Shown piece by piece: positions 45,342 through 52,787 of a DNA stretch of 52,787 bases (positions within the stretch are counted from its first letter, which is position 1; each line of letters opens with the position of its first letter). The DNA comes from Candidatus Aquivivens invisus. GTDB lineage: Bacteria > Omnitrophota > Gorgyraeia > Aquiviventales > Aquiviventaceae. The notes under the pieces were generated by a model. It was not told where the DNA came from. It ran no database searches and was given only the letters and a program-made list of their open reading frames with translations. The stretch is taken from the NCBI GenBank assembly GCA_001804415.1, contig MHGA01000040.1, positions 1 to 52,787 on the forward strand. The letters are read 5' to 3'. A program made the position numbers and the translations under genes.

Positions 45342-45820
45342 TTCTTGGCGGAGGCCACGGCGATCGCGCCCACCATCGCCGCGACGAACAGGACGGAGAT
45401 CACCTCAAACGGCAGGACAAACGTCGTCACCAGCGCCTGGCCCAAGGCTGACACCGTGACGGCTCCCTCGGAGGCGCCGGGGAGTGCGGGGGGGCGCAGC
45501 GTGCTGGTCACCGAGAGGAGCAGCCCGAACAGCGCGCCTGAGACGATGACCGCCGGCAGGCGATACCGGCTGACATCAGCCGGTTCCGCGGACGTCGCGC
45601 GGGAGGTGAGCATGATCGCGAAGACCACCAAGGTGAGGACCGCGCCCACATAGATGAGGATTTGGACGAACGCCAGAAACTCAGCTCCCAGCGTCAGAAA
45701 GAGCCCCGCCACCCCAACCAAGACGAGGCCCAGGCTGAGCGCCGCTCGAAAGAGATTGCGCAGGCTGACCACCCACACCGCGCCCACCACCACCACGGCG
45801 CATAACAACCAGGTGATCAT
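45338..45820 (-). CDS. nuoJ: NADH-quinone oxidoreductase subunit J
   Basis: 160 residues from ATG 45820 (MITWLLCAVVVVGAVW). Five membrane helices, with the NuoJ signature EFLAFVQILIYVGAVLTLVVFAIML. The start overlaps the pyrE stop as ATGA, an unusual join between pyrimidine and complex I genes. No nuoA-I genes are in the window. Confidence 0.94.
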   Translation of the reverse strand: MITWLLCAVVVVGAVWVVSLRNLFRAALSLGLVLVGVAGLFLTLGAEFLAFVQILIYVGAVLTLVVFAIMLTSRATSAEPADVSRYRLPAVIVSGALFGLLLSVTSTLRPPALPGASEGAVTVSALGQALVTTFVLPFEVISVLFVAAMVGAIAVASAKK

Positions 45821-46410
45821 CCCCCCGCCTTCCGGCGGACGCTGCCGGGATGCGCCAGCGGGACGCGCTCCTTGCAGAGCGGGCAGCGATGCGGCGTGAA
45901 GTTCCCGAAATCGAGGGTGAACAGGCGTTCGTATTTCCACCGACGGGCAAACCGCACCGTGCCGCCCGAGCGATCGACAATCACCCCGACCCCCAGGACC
46001 TTGGCCCCCAGGGCCTCGGCTAGCTCGCCGACCTTGCGGGCGGACTCGCCGGTGGTGATGACATCCTCCACGATCAGCGCCCGATCCTTCGGGCCCACGC
46101 TGAAGCCCCGTCGAAGCTGTATCTCCGCATCGACCCGCTCGGCATAGAGCGCGCGAACATCCAGCGCGCGAGCCACCTCATACGCGACGACGATGCCTCC
46201 CACCGCCGGCCCGATGACGACCGTCGGGCGTTTCCCGCGAAATCGCTGCGCCAGGTCCCGGCACACCCTGGCCGCGAGCCGGGGATGCTGGAGAAACTGG
46301 GCGCACTGGAAATAGTGCCCGCTATGCAGGCCGGAAGACAGCTCGAAGTGCCCGCGCTGAAGGGCCTTGGTCTTGCAAAAAATCGCCAAGAGTTGCTCGC
46401 GTGTCAACAT
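45817..46410 (-). CDS. pyrE: Orotate phosphoribosyltransferase
   Basis: 197 residues from ATG 46410. The PRPP-binding loop is ALIVEDVITTGESARK; GHFELSSGLHSGHYFQCAQ and VIGPAVGGIVVAYEVAR match bacterial PyrE. It makes orotidine 5'-phosphate. A CPLC pair and Arg-rich tail extend the C-terminus slightly. It begins 7 bases after pyrF and overlaps nuoJ. Confidence 0.95.
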   Translation of the reverse strand: MLTREQLLAIFCKTKALQRGHFELSSGLHSGHYFQCAQFLQHPRLAARVCRDLAQRFRGKRPTVVIGPAVGGIVVAYEVARALDVRALYAERVDAEIQLRRGFSVGPKDRALIVEDVITTGESARKVGELAEALGAKVLGVGVIVDRSGGTVRFARRWKYERLFTLDFGNFTPHRCPLCKERVPLAHPGSVRRKAGG

Positions 46411-46417
46411 GTCCTGA

Positions 46418-47122
46418 TCACACCCTTCTGCGTGCTGCACGAATGTCTTCCAGAATCCCGGCAACCGCCCGTCGAGGATCTCGGGCCTCTGTGATCGGCC
46501 GGCCGACCACGAGAAAGTCCGCCCCCTGGCGGATCGCCTGCGCCGGGGTGGCGATGCGCCGCTGATCCGAACTGTCCGAGCCAGCGGGGCGAATGCCCGG
46601 ACACACGATCACCCCTGAGTCGCCGAGGACGCGGCGGATCGCGCGGGCCTCGTGGGCTGAGGCCACGACGCCGTCAAGCCCGCCCCGAACCGCCTCATGA
46701 GCCAGCCGAACCACAAGCCCCCTCGTCGTCCCCTCCTGACCCACGCTGGTCAACACCGTGACCCCCACAACCCGAGGCCGCCGGATGCCCAGCCGTTTGG
46801 CTTCACTGCGAATCCCCCGGGCCGCGGCGGAGAGCATCTCCCGCCCACCGCATGTATGCACCGTCAGCATCGCGACCCGGTGCCGAACCGCGGCGCGACA
46901 ACTGCGCTCGACCGTCGACGGAATATCGTGAAACTTCAGATCCAGAAAAATCTCGCACCCCAGCGCGCGAAGGCGCTGGATGGCCGTCGGCCCGGAGGCG
47001 GTAAAGAGGACGCTGCCAATTTTGACATATCGGATGAGTCCGTGCAACCCTTTGACGAGCTGCACGGCTTCCGTCAGGTCCGCCATATCGAGTGCTACAA
47101 TCAACCGAGCCGCACGCCTCAT
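46418..47122 (-). CDS. pyrF: Orotidine 5'-phosphate decarboxylase
   Basis: 234 residues. LIVALDMADLTEA, the catalytic DLKFHDIPSTV (Asp-Lys-Asp array) and the phosphate-binding end VVGRPITEARDPRRAVA identify PyrF group 1. It forms UMP. The start overlaps pyrD by four bases. Confidence 0.96.
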   Translation of the reverse strand: MRRAARLIVALDMADLTEAVQLVKGLHGLIRYVKIGSVLFTASGPTAIQRLRALGCEIFLDLKFHDIPSTVERSCRAAVRHRVAMLTVHTCGGREMLSAAARGIRSEAKRLGIRRPRVVGVTVLTSVGQEGTTRGLVVRLAHEAVRGGLDGVVASAHEARAIRRVLGDSGVIVCPGIRPAGSDSSDQRRIATPAQAIRQGADFLVVGRPITEARDPRRAVAGILEDIRAARRRV

Positions 47123-48039
47123 GATTGCAGCGCTCCCACCAATCGGCTGACCTGCTTCACCTTCTGCTGCGCCGCGTAGGCGGCCAACTCGTCCACGATG
47201 CGCACCGACGTCGTGGGGTCCACATAGCTAGCCGTCCCGACCTGCACGGCGCGAGCCCCGCACAGGAGGAATTCCGCCGCGTCGGTCGCCGTCATAATCC
47301 CGCCTAAGCCCACCAACGGCACCTGCGGCAGCGCCCGAGACACCTGCCAGACCATCCGCAAGGCAATCGGCTTGATCGCCGGGCCGCTCAAGCCTCCTTT
47401 GACCGTCGAGATCCTCGGCGTCCGCCGCCGAGCATCCACGGCCATCGCGACGATCGTATTGATGAGGGACAGGGCGTCAGCCCCGCCGTCCACCGCGGCC
47501 TTGGCGATCGCCACGATGTCGGTGACGTTGGGCGAGAGCTTCGGCATCAGGAACCGCGTGGTGACCCGGCGCACCCGGCGCACGACCTGGCGCGTGAGCG
47601 CCGGATCCACCCCGAACTCCATGCCGCCCCGGTCGCAGTTGGGACACGAGATGTTCAACTCGAAGCCGTCAATCCCCTCGACACCGTCGAGCCGCCGCGC
47701 CAACTCGACGTACTCGGCCACCGACTCACCTGCCAGGTTGACCAGGATCTTCGGCCCCTTGAGCGAGCGCAGGAACGGCATCTTCTCCCGGATGAACGCC
47801 TCCACGCCGACGTTCTGAAGTCCGATCGCGTTGAGCATGCCCGCGGCGGTTTCCCAGATGCGAGGCGGCGGGTTCCCTGCGCGGGGCTTCAGGGTGATGG
47901 ACTTCGTGATGATCGCCCCGAGCCGGTTCACGTCGATGAGGCGGGCGTACTCCTGCCCGTATCCGAACGTCCCCGACGCCACCATCACCGGGTTCTGCAG
48001 TACCAGCTTCCCAAGGTTGGTTCGCAAGGCTACCGCCAT
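47119..48039 (-). CDS. pyrD: Dihydroorotate dehydrogenase, class 1B catalytic subunit
   Basis: 306 residues. FMN barrel with NPVMVASGTFGYG at the start, the catalytic Cys in LNISCPN, and GLGGIMTATDAAEFLLCGARAVQVGTA at the end. Cys as base and the presence of pyrK next to it place it in the NAD-dependent class 1B. It overlaps pyrK by 10 bases. Confidence 0.96.
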   Translation of the reverse strand: MAVALRTNLGKLVLQNPVMVASGTFGYGQEYARLIDVNRLGAIITKSITLKPRAGNPPPRIWETAAGMLNAIGLQNVGVEAFIREKMPFLRSLKGPKILVNLAGESVAEYVELARRLDGVEGIDGFELNISCPNCDRGGMEFGVDPALTRQVVRRVRRVTTRFLMPKLSPNVTDIVAIAKAAVDGGADALSLINTIVAMAVDARRRTPRISTVKGGLSGPAIKPIALRMVWQVSRALPQVPLVGLGGIMTATDAAEFLLCGARAVQVGTASYVDPTTSVRIVDELAAYAAQQKVKQVSRLVGALQS

Positions 48040-48911
48040 ACAGCCGCCTCGGCCTCAAAGACGGGGCCTTCCGTGCACACGCGTTGAAACCGTTTGTGGG
48101 CGGTGGCGTGGGGGCCGGCGATCTCGACGGCGCACCCCATGCACACCCCCAACGCGCACCCCATCCGCTCCTCCAGCGATACCTGCGCGGGCAGGCCCCG
48201 GCGGGCCGCCAGGGCGGCGGCCGCCTGCATCATCGGCGTCGGCCCACAGATGTACACCCACGTGAAGGGTGACGGGTGAAGGGTGGAAAGATGCCGGCGC
48301 ACGAGATCAACAGCGCTCCCACGGTAGCCGGCGGTGCCATCATCGGTGGCCACATGGACCGACACTCCCAGACGGCGGAACGCCTGCTCGCAGATCAGCC
48401 AATCCCTTGTCCGTGCCCCCAAAAATACCGAGACCTCAACTTTCATCCTTGTCCCTTGTCCCTTGTCCCTTGTCCCCTTCACGAGGTCTTTTGCGAGAAA
48501 ATACAGCGGCGGGATGCCGACGCCGCCGCCGATCAGGACGGCGTGACGCACCGATCCTCCGGCGACGAACGACGTGCCCAAGGGACCGATCAGATCGAGC
48601 GCCTCGCCGACGGCGACGGCATGGAGTGATGCCGTGCCGAGGCCGACGACTTTGTAGATGACGTGGCACGTCCCTTGGCGGCGATCCACGTCGTAGAGAC
48701 TGAACGGCCGGCGGAGCAGCGGCCCGCCGCCGTGCCACAGAGGCTTGGGCGAACAGCGCAGGTGCACGAATTGCCCCGGCTGGGCGGTGTGGGCGATCGG
48801 AGCGCAGGCGAGGGAGAGGAGATAGTGATCGCAAGCGACTCGGCGATGCGCCGTGACGCGAGCGCGGCGCTGCGTCAATGACCCGAGGCCGGCCCGCAGA
48901 TCAGTCGTCAT
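48030..48911 (-). CDS. pyrK: Dihydroorotate dehydrogenase electron-transfer subunit
   Basis: 293 residues from ATG 48911. The FAD domain has LLRRPFSLYD and the NAD domain GGGVGIPPLYFLAK. The 2Fe-2S ligands are MGCALGVCMGCAVEI and RVCTEGPVF. It passes electrons from PyrD to NAD. Two heptamer arrays are translated within it, giving about 146-156 (GTRDKGQGTR) and about 210-217. Both lie in surface connections of the NAD-binding half and make the protein longer than the usual 260 residues. Confidence 0.94.
   Translation of the reverse strand: MTTDLRAGLGSLTQRRARVTAHRRVACDHYLLSLACAPIAHTAQPGQFVHLRCSPKPLWHGGGPLLRRPFSLYDVDRRQGTCHVIYKVVGLGTASLHAVAVGEALDLIGPLGTSFVAGGSVRHAVLIGGGVGIPPLYFLAKDLVKGTRDKGQGTRMKVEVSVFLGARTRDWLICEQAFRRLGVSVHVATDDGTAGYRGSAVDLVRRHLSTLHPSPFTWVYICGPTPMMQAAAALAARRGLPAQVSLEERMGCALGVCMGCAVEIAGPHATAHKRFQRVCTEGPVFEAEAAVWR
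48262..48282. repeat. Heptamer array inside pyrK (GTGAAGG type)
   Basis: GTGAAGG, GTGACGG and GTGAAGG, then a degenerate GTGGAAA. Translated on the minus strand as HPSPF-type residues before WVYICGP. Confidence 0.7.
48447..48474. repeat. Heptamer array inside pyrK (4 perfect CCTTGTC units)
   Basis: Four identical units in phase, translated as a Gly/Thr/Arg/Asp/Lys/Gln repeat between the FAD and NAD parts of PyrK. Confidence 0.9.
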
Positions 48912-49275
48912 CGCGCGGGGAACGGCCGGTGAAGTAGTCAACCGCCTCGGTGATTGAGCGCGCGGTTGCCTCGTTGAGGCCCACGAATTGAAGGCCGTAC
49001 TCCGCGGTCGATGCGAGTGGACGGGGTTTCGACCACACGATTTTCCCCTTCAGCGTTAAGGGGTTCGGCGCCGTCGGAACCCGCACCTCGATGTCGAGGA
49101 CCTCGCCGACGGCAAAGTCCCGCTCGGCCACGAACCGAAGCCCCGTGGCGCTCAGATCCTTGATCTGCGACATGCCCCATCTGGACGTCCCGCCCTCCAT
49201 CCAGGGGTATTTGATGATGAAAGTCCGCGCGATTCGTTGGGAGCGTCGATGCTCTTCGTAACTCCCCTGGCTCAT
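48901..49275 (-). CDS. PilZ domain protein (probable cyclic di-GMP receptor)
   Basis: 124 residues from ATG 49275 ([18 protein letters not shown]). RxxxR is in RRSQR and the second ligand motif is DLSATGLRF, so both cyclic di-GMP-binding motifs are intact. It is a single PilZ barrel without other domains. It overlaps carB (ATGA) and pyrK (11 bases), so it is co-translated with pyrimidine genes. That link suggests control of, or response to, nucleotide supply, but is unproven. Confidence 0.88.
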   Translation of the reverse strand: MSQGSYEEHRRSQRIARTFIIKYPWMEGGTSRWGMSQIKDLSATGLRFVAERDFAVGEVLDIEVRVPTAPNPLTLKGKIVWSKPRPLASTAEYGLQFVGLNEATARSITEAVDYFTGRSPRDDD

Positions 49276-52200
49276 CGGTTCACCTGCCTGTCCGCCCCGC
49301 GTGCACCGGGGCAGGCGGGCGCGAGCTGCTGGTGGTACGCTTGAATGGGCTTCACATGAATCGAGTGTTGCTTGAGCTGCTCGATCGCCGTGATGGAGGC
49401 CTGGGCCCCGGAGAGGGTCGTCACGCAAGGAACCCCCATGGCGGTGGCGGCTGCGCGAATCAGCACCTCATCCGCGCGCGGCAGCCGGCCGGAGGGGGTG
49501 TTGAGGATGAGGTGGACCTCGCCGTTCTTGATGCGATCGAGGATGTTCGGCCGTCCCTCATGGATTTTCTTGACCGCGACGGCATGCACGCCGTAGCGTT
49601 GCAGCGCCTTGGCGGTTCCCTGGGTGGCGATGAGCTCGAAGCCGAGCGCTTCAAGGCGCTTGGCGATCGAGACGACGTGGCGTTTGTCCTGGTTGCGGAC
49701 GCTCACGAAGACGGTGCCGTCCCGCGGGAGCACCTGCCCCGCTCCCAACTGGGATTTCAGAAACGCCTGCCCGAATGTCTCATCGATCCCCATCACCTCG
49801 CCGGTTGAGCGCATCTCCGGGCCCAGGATGATATCGACGCCGGAGAACCGGGCGAATGGGAAGACCGACTCCTTGACCGCGACGTAGGGCGGGATGATTT
49901 CCTCCGTGAACCCTTGGGCCCTCAGGCTGACCCCCATCAAGGCTTTCGTGGCCGCTTTCGCCAACGGCAGGCCGATCGCTTTGGAAATAAACGGGACGGT
50001 TCGCGAGGCGCGAGGGTTGACCTCCAGCACATGGACCGCATCGTCCTTGACGGCGTACTGGACGTTCATCAGCCCGACCACCCGAAGCGCCTGCGCCAGC
50101 TCAATGGTCGCCCGACGGATCTCGGCGAGGATCTCTTCGCTCAAGGTGTGGGCGGGGAGGACCATCGCGCTGTCCCCCGAATGAATCCCTGCTTCCTCGA
50201 TGTGCTCGAGAATGCCCCCGATGACAAACGTCTCCCCGTCCCCGACGAGATCGACATCCACCTCAATCGCCTCTTCGAGGAATTTATCGATCAAGACGGG
50301 AAAGCCGGGTGAGGCCTCGAACGCCAAGCCGGCAAACCGCCTCAGCGACTCATCGTCATAGACGATCTCCATCGCCCGTCCGCCCAACACGTACGAGGGA
50401 CGCACCAGGACAGGGTAGCCGATTGTGTGGGCGGCGCGAAGCGCTTCCTCCGCGTTGAGGGCGGTCGCACTCGGCGGCTGGCGCAACCCGAGCCGCGTCA
50501 GCAGCGCCCGAAACTTCTCGCGATCTTCCGCCAGGTCGATCTGCTCCGCCGGGGTGCCGAGAATGTTTACGCCGGCTTTGGCCAACGCGACGGCCAGGTT
50601 CAACGGCGTCTGCCCGCCTAGTTGGACGATCACGCCCTCGGGTTGTTCCCGGTCCACGATGTTCATCACGTCTTCGAACGTCACCGGCTCAAAGTAGAGC
50701 TTGTCCGAGGTGTCATAGTCGGTGGAGACCGTTTCGGGGTTGGAGTTCACCATGATCACCTCGCAGCCGAGCTCCCGCAGGGCGAAGGCGGCATGCACGC
50801 AGCAGTAGTCAAACTCGATCCCCTGTCCGATCCGGTTCGGGCCCCCGCCGAGAATCATGACCTTGCGCTTCGGCGGGACATGGGACATGGGACGTGGGAC
50901 ATGGGCAGGTTCGTTGTCCTCTAAGCGTGGTTCTTGCTCACTTGTCACCTGTCGCTTGTCGCTTGTCACCGCGGGGCGCTCATACGTGGAGTAATAGTAC
51001 GGCGTATACGCCTCGAATTCCGCGGCGCAGGTGTCCACGAGGTAATAGGACGGCAGGACGCCAAGCTGCTTGCGCCGCTCACGGACAGCCGACTCCGTGG
51101 TGCCCCAGCACTTCGCCAGTTGCTGATCACTAAATCCATATTGCTTTGCTTTCCAGAGAAGTTCTTCCGCTTCTGCTGATTGCTGATTGCTCCCGCCTGC
51201 CCCGTGGAGCGAGGGGCGGGCAGGGATTGCTGATTGCTGGCTTTGCAGGAAGCGTTCCAGGTCAACGATCTCCCGCATCTGCTGCAGGAACCACGGGTCG
51301 ATCTTCGTGAGGACGGCGATTTCCTCAACCGATAGGCCGATCTCGAAGGCCGACTTCAGTTGAAAGACCCGTTCGGCCGTCGGCACCGCCAAGGCGCGGC
51401 GCAGTTCATCCGCCGACATCGGCCCGTTCTGCTCCCACCCGGCCTTCTTGACCTCCAACCCCCGCAGGCCCTTCTGGAAGGCTTCCTTGAAGGTCCGCCC
51501 GATGGCCATGGTTTCTCCCACGGATTTCATCTGGATGCCCAGCGTGGGATCAGCGCCGGGGAATTTCTCAAATGCAAACCGGGGGATCTTCACCACCACG
51601 TAGTCGATCGTCGGCTCAAAGCACGCGGGGGTTTGCTTGGTGATGTCGTTCGGCAACTCATCAAGGGTGTAGCCGACCGCCAACTTCGCCGCGATCTTGG
51701 CAATGGGAAACCCCGTCGCCTTGGACGCCAGGGCGGAGGAGCGCGAGACGCGCGGGTTCATCTCGATCACCAGCATCCGCCCGGAATCCGGGTGCACGGC
51801 GAATTGGATGTTCGACCCGCCGGTCTCCACCCCGATGGCGCGGATGATCCGAATCGCGGCGTCGCGCATCTGCTGGTATTCGCGATCCGTGAGAGTCTGG
51901 ACGGGAGCCACCGTGATCGAGTCGCCGGTGTGCACGCCCATCGGATCCACGTTCTCGATCGAGCAGACGATCACGACGTTGTCCAGGCAGTCCCGCATCA
52001 CCTCGAGCTCATACTCCTTCCACCCGACGACCGATTCCTCGACGGAAATCTCGTGGATCATGGACAGCTCAAGGGCCCGTTTGGCGATCAGCCCGAACTC
52101 CTCGACGTTGTACGCGATCCCCCCGCCGGTCCCTCCCAGGGTGAAGCTGGGGCGCACCACACAGGGGAACCCCAGGCGTTTGGCCAGCCCCTCTGCGTCC

Positions 52201-52658
52201 TCGAAGGCGCGGGCGTAGCCGGCCTTCGGCACCTCCAGACCGATCGATTCCATCGTCTGCGTGAACAGCTCGCGGCCCTCGGCGCGCTTGATGGCCTGCA
52301 CATCCGCGCCGATCATGCGCACCCCGTAGCGCTCCAGCGTCCCGCGCTCGGCCACCTTGACGGCGACATTCAACGCCGTCTGCCCCCCGATGGTCGGCAA
52401 CAAGGCGTCGGGGCGCTCAGCTTCGATGATGGCCTCCACCACCTCCGGGGTGATCGGCTCGATGTAGGTGCGGCTGGCGAATTCCGGATCGGTCATGATC
52501 GTCGCCGGGTTGGAGTTCACCAGCACCAGCTCGAAGCCCTCCTCCCTGAGCGCCTTGCAGGCTTGGGTGCCGGAGTAGTCGAACTCGCAGGCCTGCGAGA
52601 TGACGATCGGCCCCGACCCGATGATCAGGATTTTCTTGATGTCCGTCCGTTTCGGCAT
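49272..52658 (-). CDS. carB: Carbamoyl-phosphate synthase large subunit
   Basis: 1128 residues against about 1070 normally. Both ATP-grasp halves ([20 protein letters not shown] and [20 protein letters not shown] starts) and the C-terminal allosteric MGS-like domain ([18 protein letters not shown]) are present. The excess length comes from three repeat-derived parts: about 473-495 in the oligomerisation domain, about 565-595 in the linker between halves, and about 1113-1125 at the C-terminus. It makes carbamoyl phosphate for pyrimidines and arginine; carA is not in the window. It heads the run of pyr-nuo-atp genes. Confidence 0.97.
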   Translation of the reverse strand: MPKRTDIKKILIIGSGPIVISQACEFDYSGTQACKALREEGFELVLVNSNPATIMTDPEFASRTYIEPITPEVVEAIIEAERPDALLPTIGGQTALNVAVKVAERGTLERYGVRMIGADVQAIKRAEGRELFTQTMESIGLEVPKAGYARAFEDAEGLAKRLGFPCVVRPSFTLGGTGGGIAYNVEEFGLIAKRALELSMIHEISVEESVVGWKEYELEVMRDCLDNVVIVCSIENVDPMGVHTGDSITVAPVQTLTDREYQQMRDAAIRIIRAIGVETGGSNIQFAVHPDSGRMLVIEMNPRVSRSSALASKATGFPIAKIAAKLAVGYTLDELPNDITKQTPACFEPTIDYVVVKIPRFAFEKFPGADPTLGIQMKSVGETMAIGRTFKEAFQKGLRGLEVKKAGWEQNGPMSADELRRALAVPTAERVFQLKSAFEIGLSVEEIAVLTKIDPWFLQQMREIVDLERFLQSQQSAIPARPSLHGAGGSNQQSAEAEELLWKAKQYGFSDQQLAKCWGTTESAVRERRKQLGVLPSYYLVDTCAAEFEAYTPYYYSTYERPAVTSDKRQVTSEQEPRLEDNEPAHVPRPMSHVPPKRKVMILGGGPNRIGQGIEFDYCCVHAAFALRELGCEVIMVNSNPETVSTDYDTSDKLYFEPVTFEDVMNIVDREQPEGVIVQLGGQTPLNLAVALAKAGVNILGTPAEQIDLAEDREKFRALLTRLGLRQPPSATALNAEEALRAAHTIGYPVLVRPSYVLGGRAMEIVYDDESLRRFAGLAFEASPGFPVLIDKFLEEAIEVDVDLVGDGETFVIGGILEHIEEAGIHSGDSAMVLPAHTLSEEILAEIRRATIELAQALRVVGLMNVQYAVKDDAVHVLEVNPRASRTVPFISKAIGLPLAKAATKALMGVSLRAQGFTEEIIPPYVAVKESVFPFARFSGVDIILGPEMRSTGEVMGIDETFGQAFLKSQLGAGQVLPRDGTVFVSVRNQDKRHVVSIAKRLEALGFELIATQGTAKALQRYGVHAVAVKKIHEGRPNILDRIKNGEVHLILNTPSGRLPRADEVLIRAAATAMGVPCVTTLSGAQASITAIEQLKQHSIHVKPIQAYHQQLAPACPGARGADRQVNR
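49283..49319. repeat. GC palindrome at the carB 3' end
   Basis: A 37-bp imperfect palindrome, minus-strand CCCGCCTGCCCCG then CGGGGCGG, encoding the carB residues near [11 protein letters not shown]. It shares its left arm exactly with the element at 51193. Confidence 0.7.
50875..50902. repeat. Heptamer array inside carB (4 GGGACAT-type units)
   Basis: GGGACAT, GGGACAT, GGGACGT, GGGACAT in phase, translated as part of the linker between the two synthetase halves ([10 protein letters not shown]). Confidence 0.85.
50939..50966. repeat. Heptamer array inside carB (4 CGCTTGT-type units)
   Basis: CACTTGT, CACCTGT, CGCTTGT, CGCTTGT, translated as [11 protein letters not shown], 36 bases from the previous array. 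Confidence 0.8.
51174..51241. repeat. Heptamer array split by a GC palindrome, inside carB
   Basis: Two TTGCTGA-type units (51174-51187), a 34-bp GC-rich palindrome (51193-51226), then two more units (51228-51241). It looks like a palindromic element inserted in a pre-existing heptamer array. All of it is translated in frame. Confidence 0.8.
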
Positions 52659-52787
52659 CCGTCACCCCGTCCATCTAGCACCCGTAAGCAATGACCACGA
52701 GACGCTCATTCATTAAGAGACCTGTGCGGTCTCTTACATAGCGTATCTTGCGTAAAGACGCTTCGTGGACGCGTCTAACACACCGAG
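52659..52787. promoter_or_regulatory. carB upstream region with paired hairpins
   Basis: TAAGAGACC pairs perfectly with GGTCTCTTA (9 bp, about 52714-52736). AGACGC/GCGTCT forms a second stem near 52757-52777. The loop of that second stem contains TCGTGG (CCACGA on minus), which could instead pair with sequence near 52697-52702, giving alternative folds. No U-run follows either stem. A regulatory leader is possible; carA or pyrB may also lie just outside. Confidence 0.35.

Noticed and set aside
51360-52694. A 444-codon plus-strand frame opposite carB
   Set aside because: Shadow of carB, with the composition expected from reverse-complemented ATP-grasp coding sequence.

Overview
The window is about 52.8 kb of GC-rich bacterial chromosome, packed with housekeeping and envelope genes. 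A TamB-like protein, lipid-linked glycan enzymes and an exopolysaccharide locus with an MBOAT O-acyltransferase suggest a diderm. A PilZ protein inside the pyrimidine operon, many heptanucleotide tandem arrays and GC-rich palindromes inserted in frame in conserved genes suggest an environmental candidate-phylum lineage. Omnitrophota is my guess, at low confidence. There is no rRNA, CRISPR array, IS element or recognisable integrase.

Layout. (1) 1-14.8 kb, minus strand: a long, tightly coupled run infA-csp-typA-DEAD box helicase-TamB-like-glycogen phosphorylase-beta-repeat protein-msrB-aldo/keto reductase-methyltransferase-membrane glycosyltransferase-GT2-DUF2064 transferase-radical SAM/methyltransferase fusion (cut by the window edge). 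The last genes resemble an arsenosugar-type rSAM cluster. (2) 14.9-17.4 kb: dinB with a palindrome in its promoter, then DoxX and an alpha/beta hydrolase on the other strand. (3) 17.5-25.9 kb, plus strand: an exopolysaccharide locus with PlsC-like acyltransferase, cellulose-synthase-like GT2, polysaccharide deacetylase, MBOAT, AlgJ-like protein and an acyltransferase 3 interrupted by an in-frame TAG. (4) 26-31.4 kb: a secreted Cys-rich protein, a hexapeptide-repeat transferase, an ABC-F ATPase, a second cold-shock gene, and tRNA-Asp and tRNA-Val. (5) 31.4-52.7 kb, minus strand: carB-pilZ-pyrK-pyrD-pyrF-pyrE run by four-base or similar overlaps into nuoJKLMN, which runs by a one-base overlap into atpZ-atpI-atpBEFHAGDC. 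An ArsB/NhaD-type transporter follows.

The genes of region 5 make pyrimidines and the membrane arm of complex I plus the whole F-type ATP synthase. PyrD/PyrK pass dihydroorotate electrons to NAD, so UMP synthesis and respiration are linked functionally as well as by gene order.

The most unusual signals are: a shared promoter-plus-terminator leader in front of infA and of the second csp gene; heptamer arrays at about thirteen loci, several translated in frame (carB, pyrK, atpG, radical SAM gene) and two supplying stop codons (atpC, atpH); an 86-bp three-way-junction palindrome translated near the N-terminus of the radical SAM fusion; and a 16-bp copy of the tRNA-Asp 3' end 2.5 kb from the tRNA.
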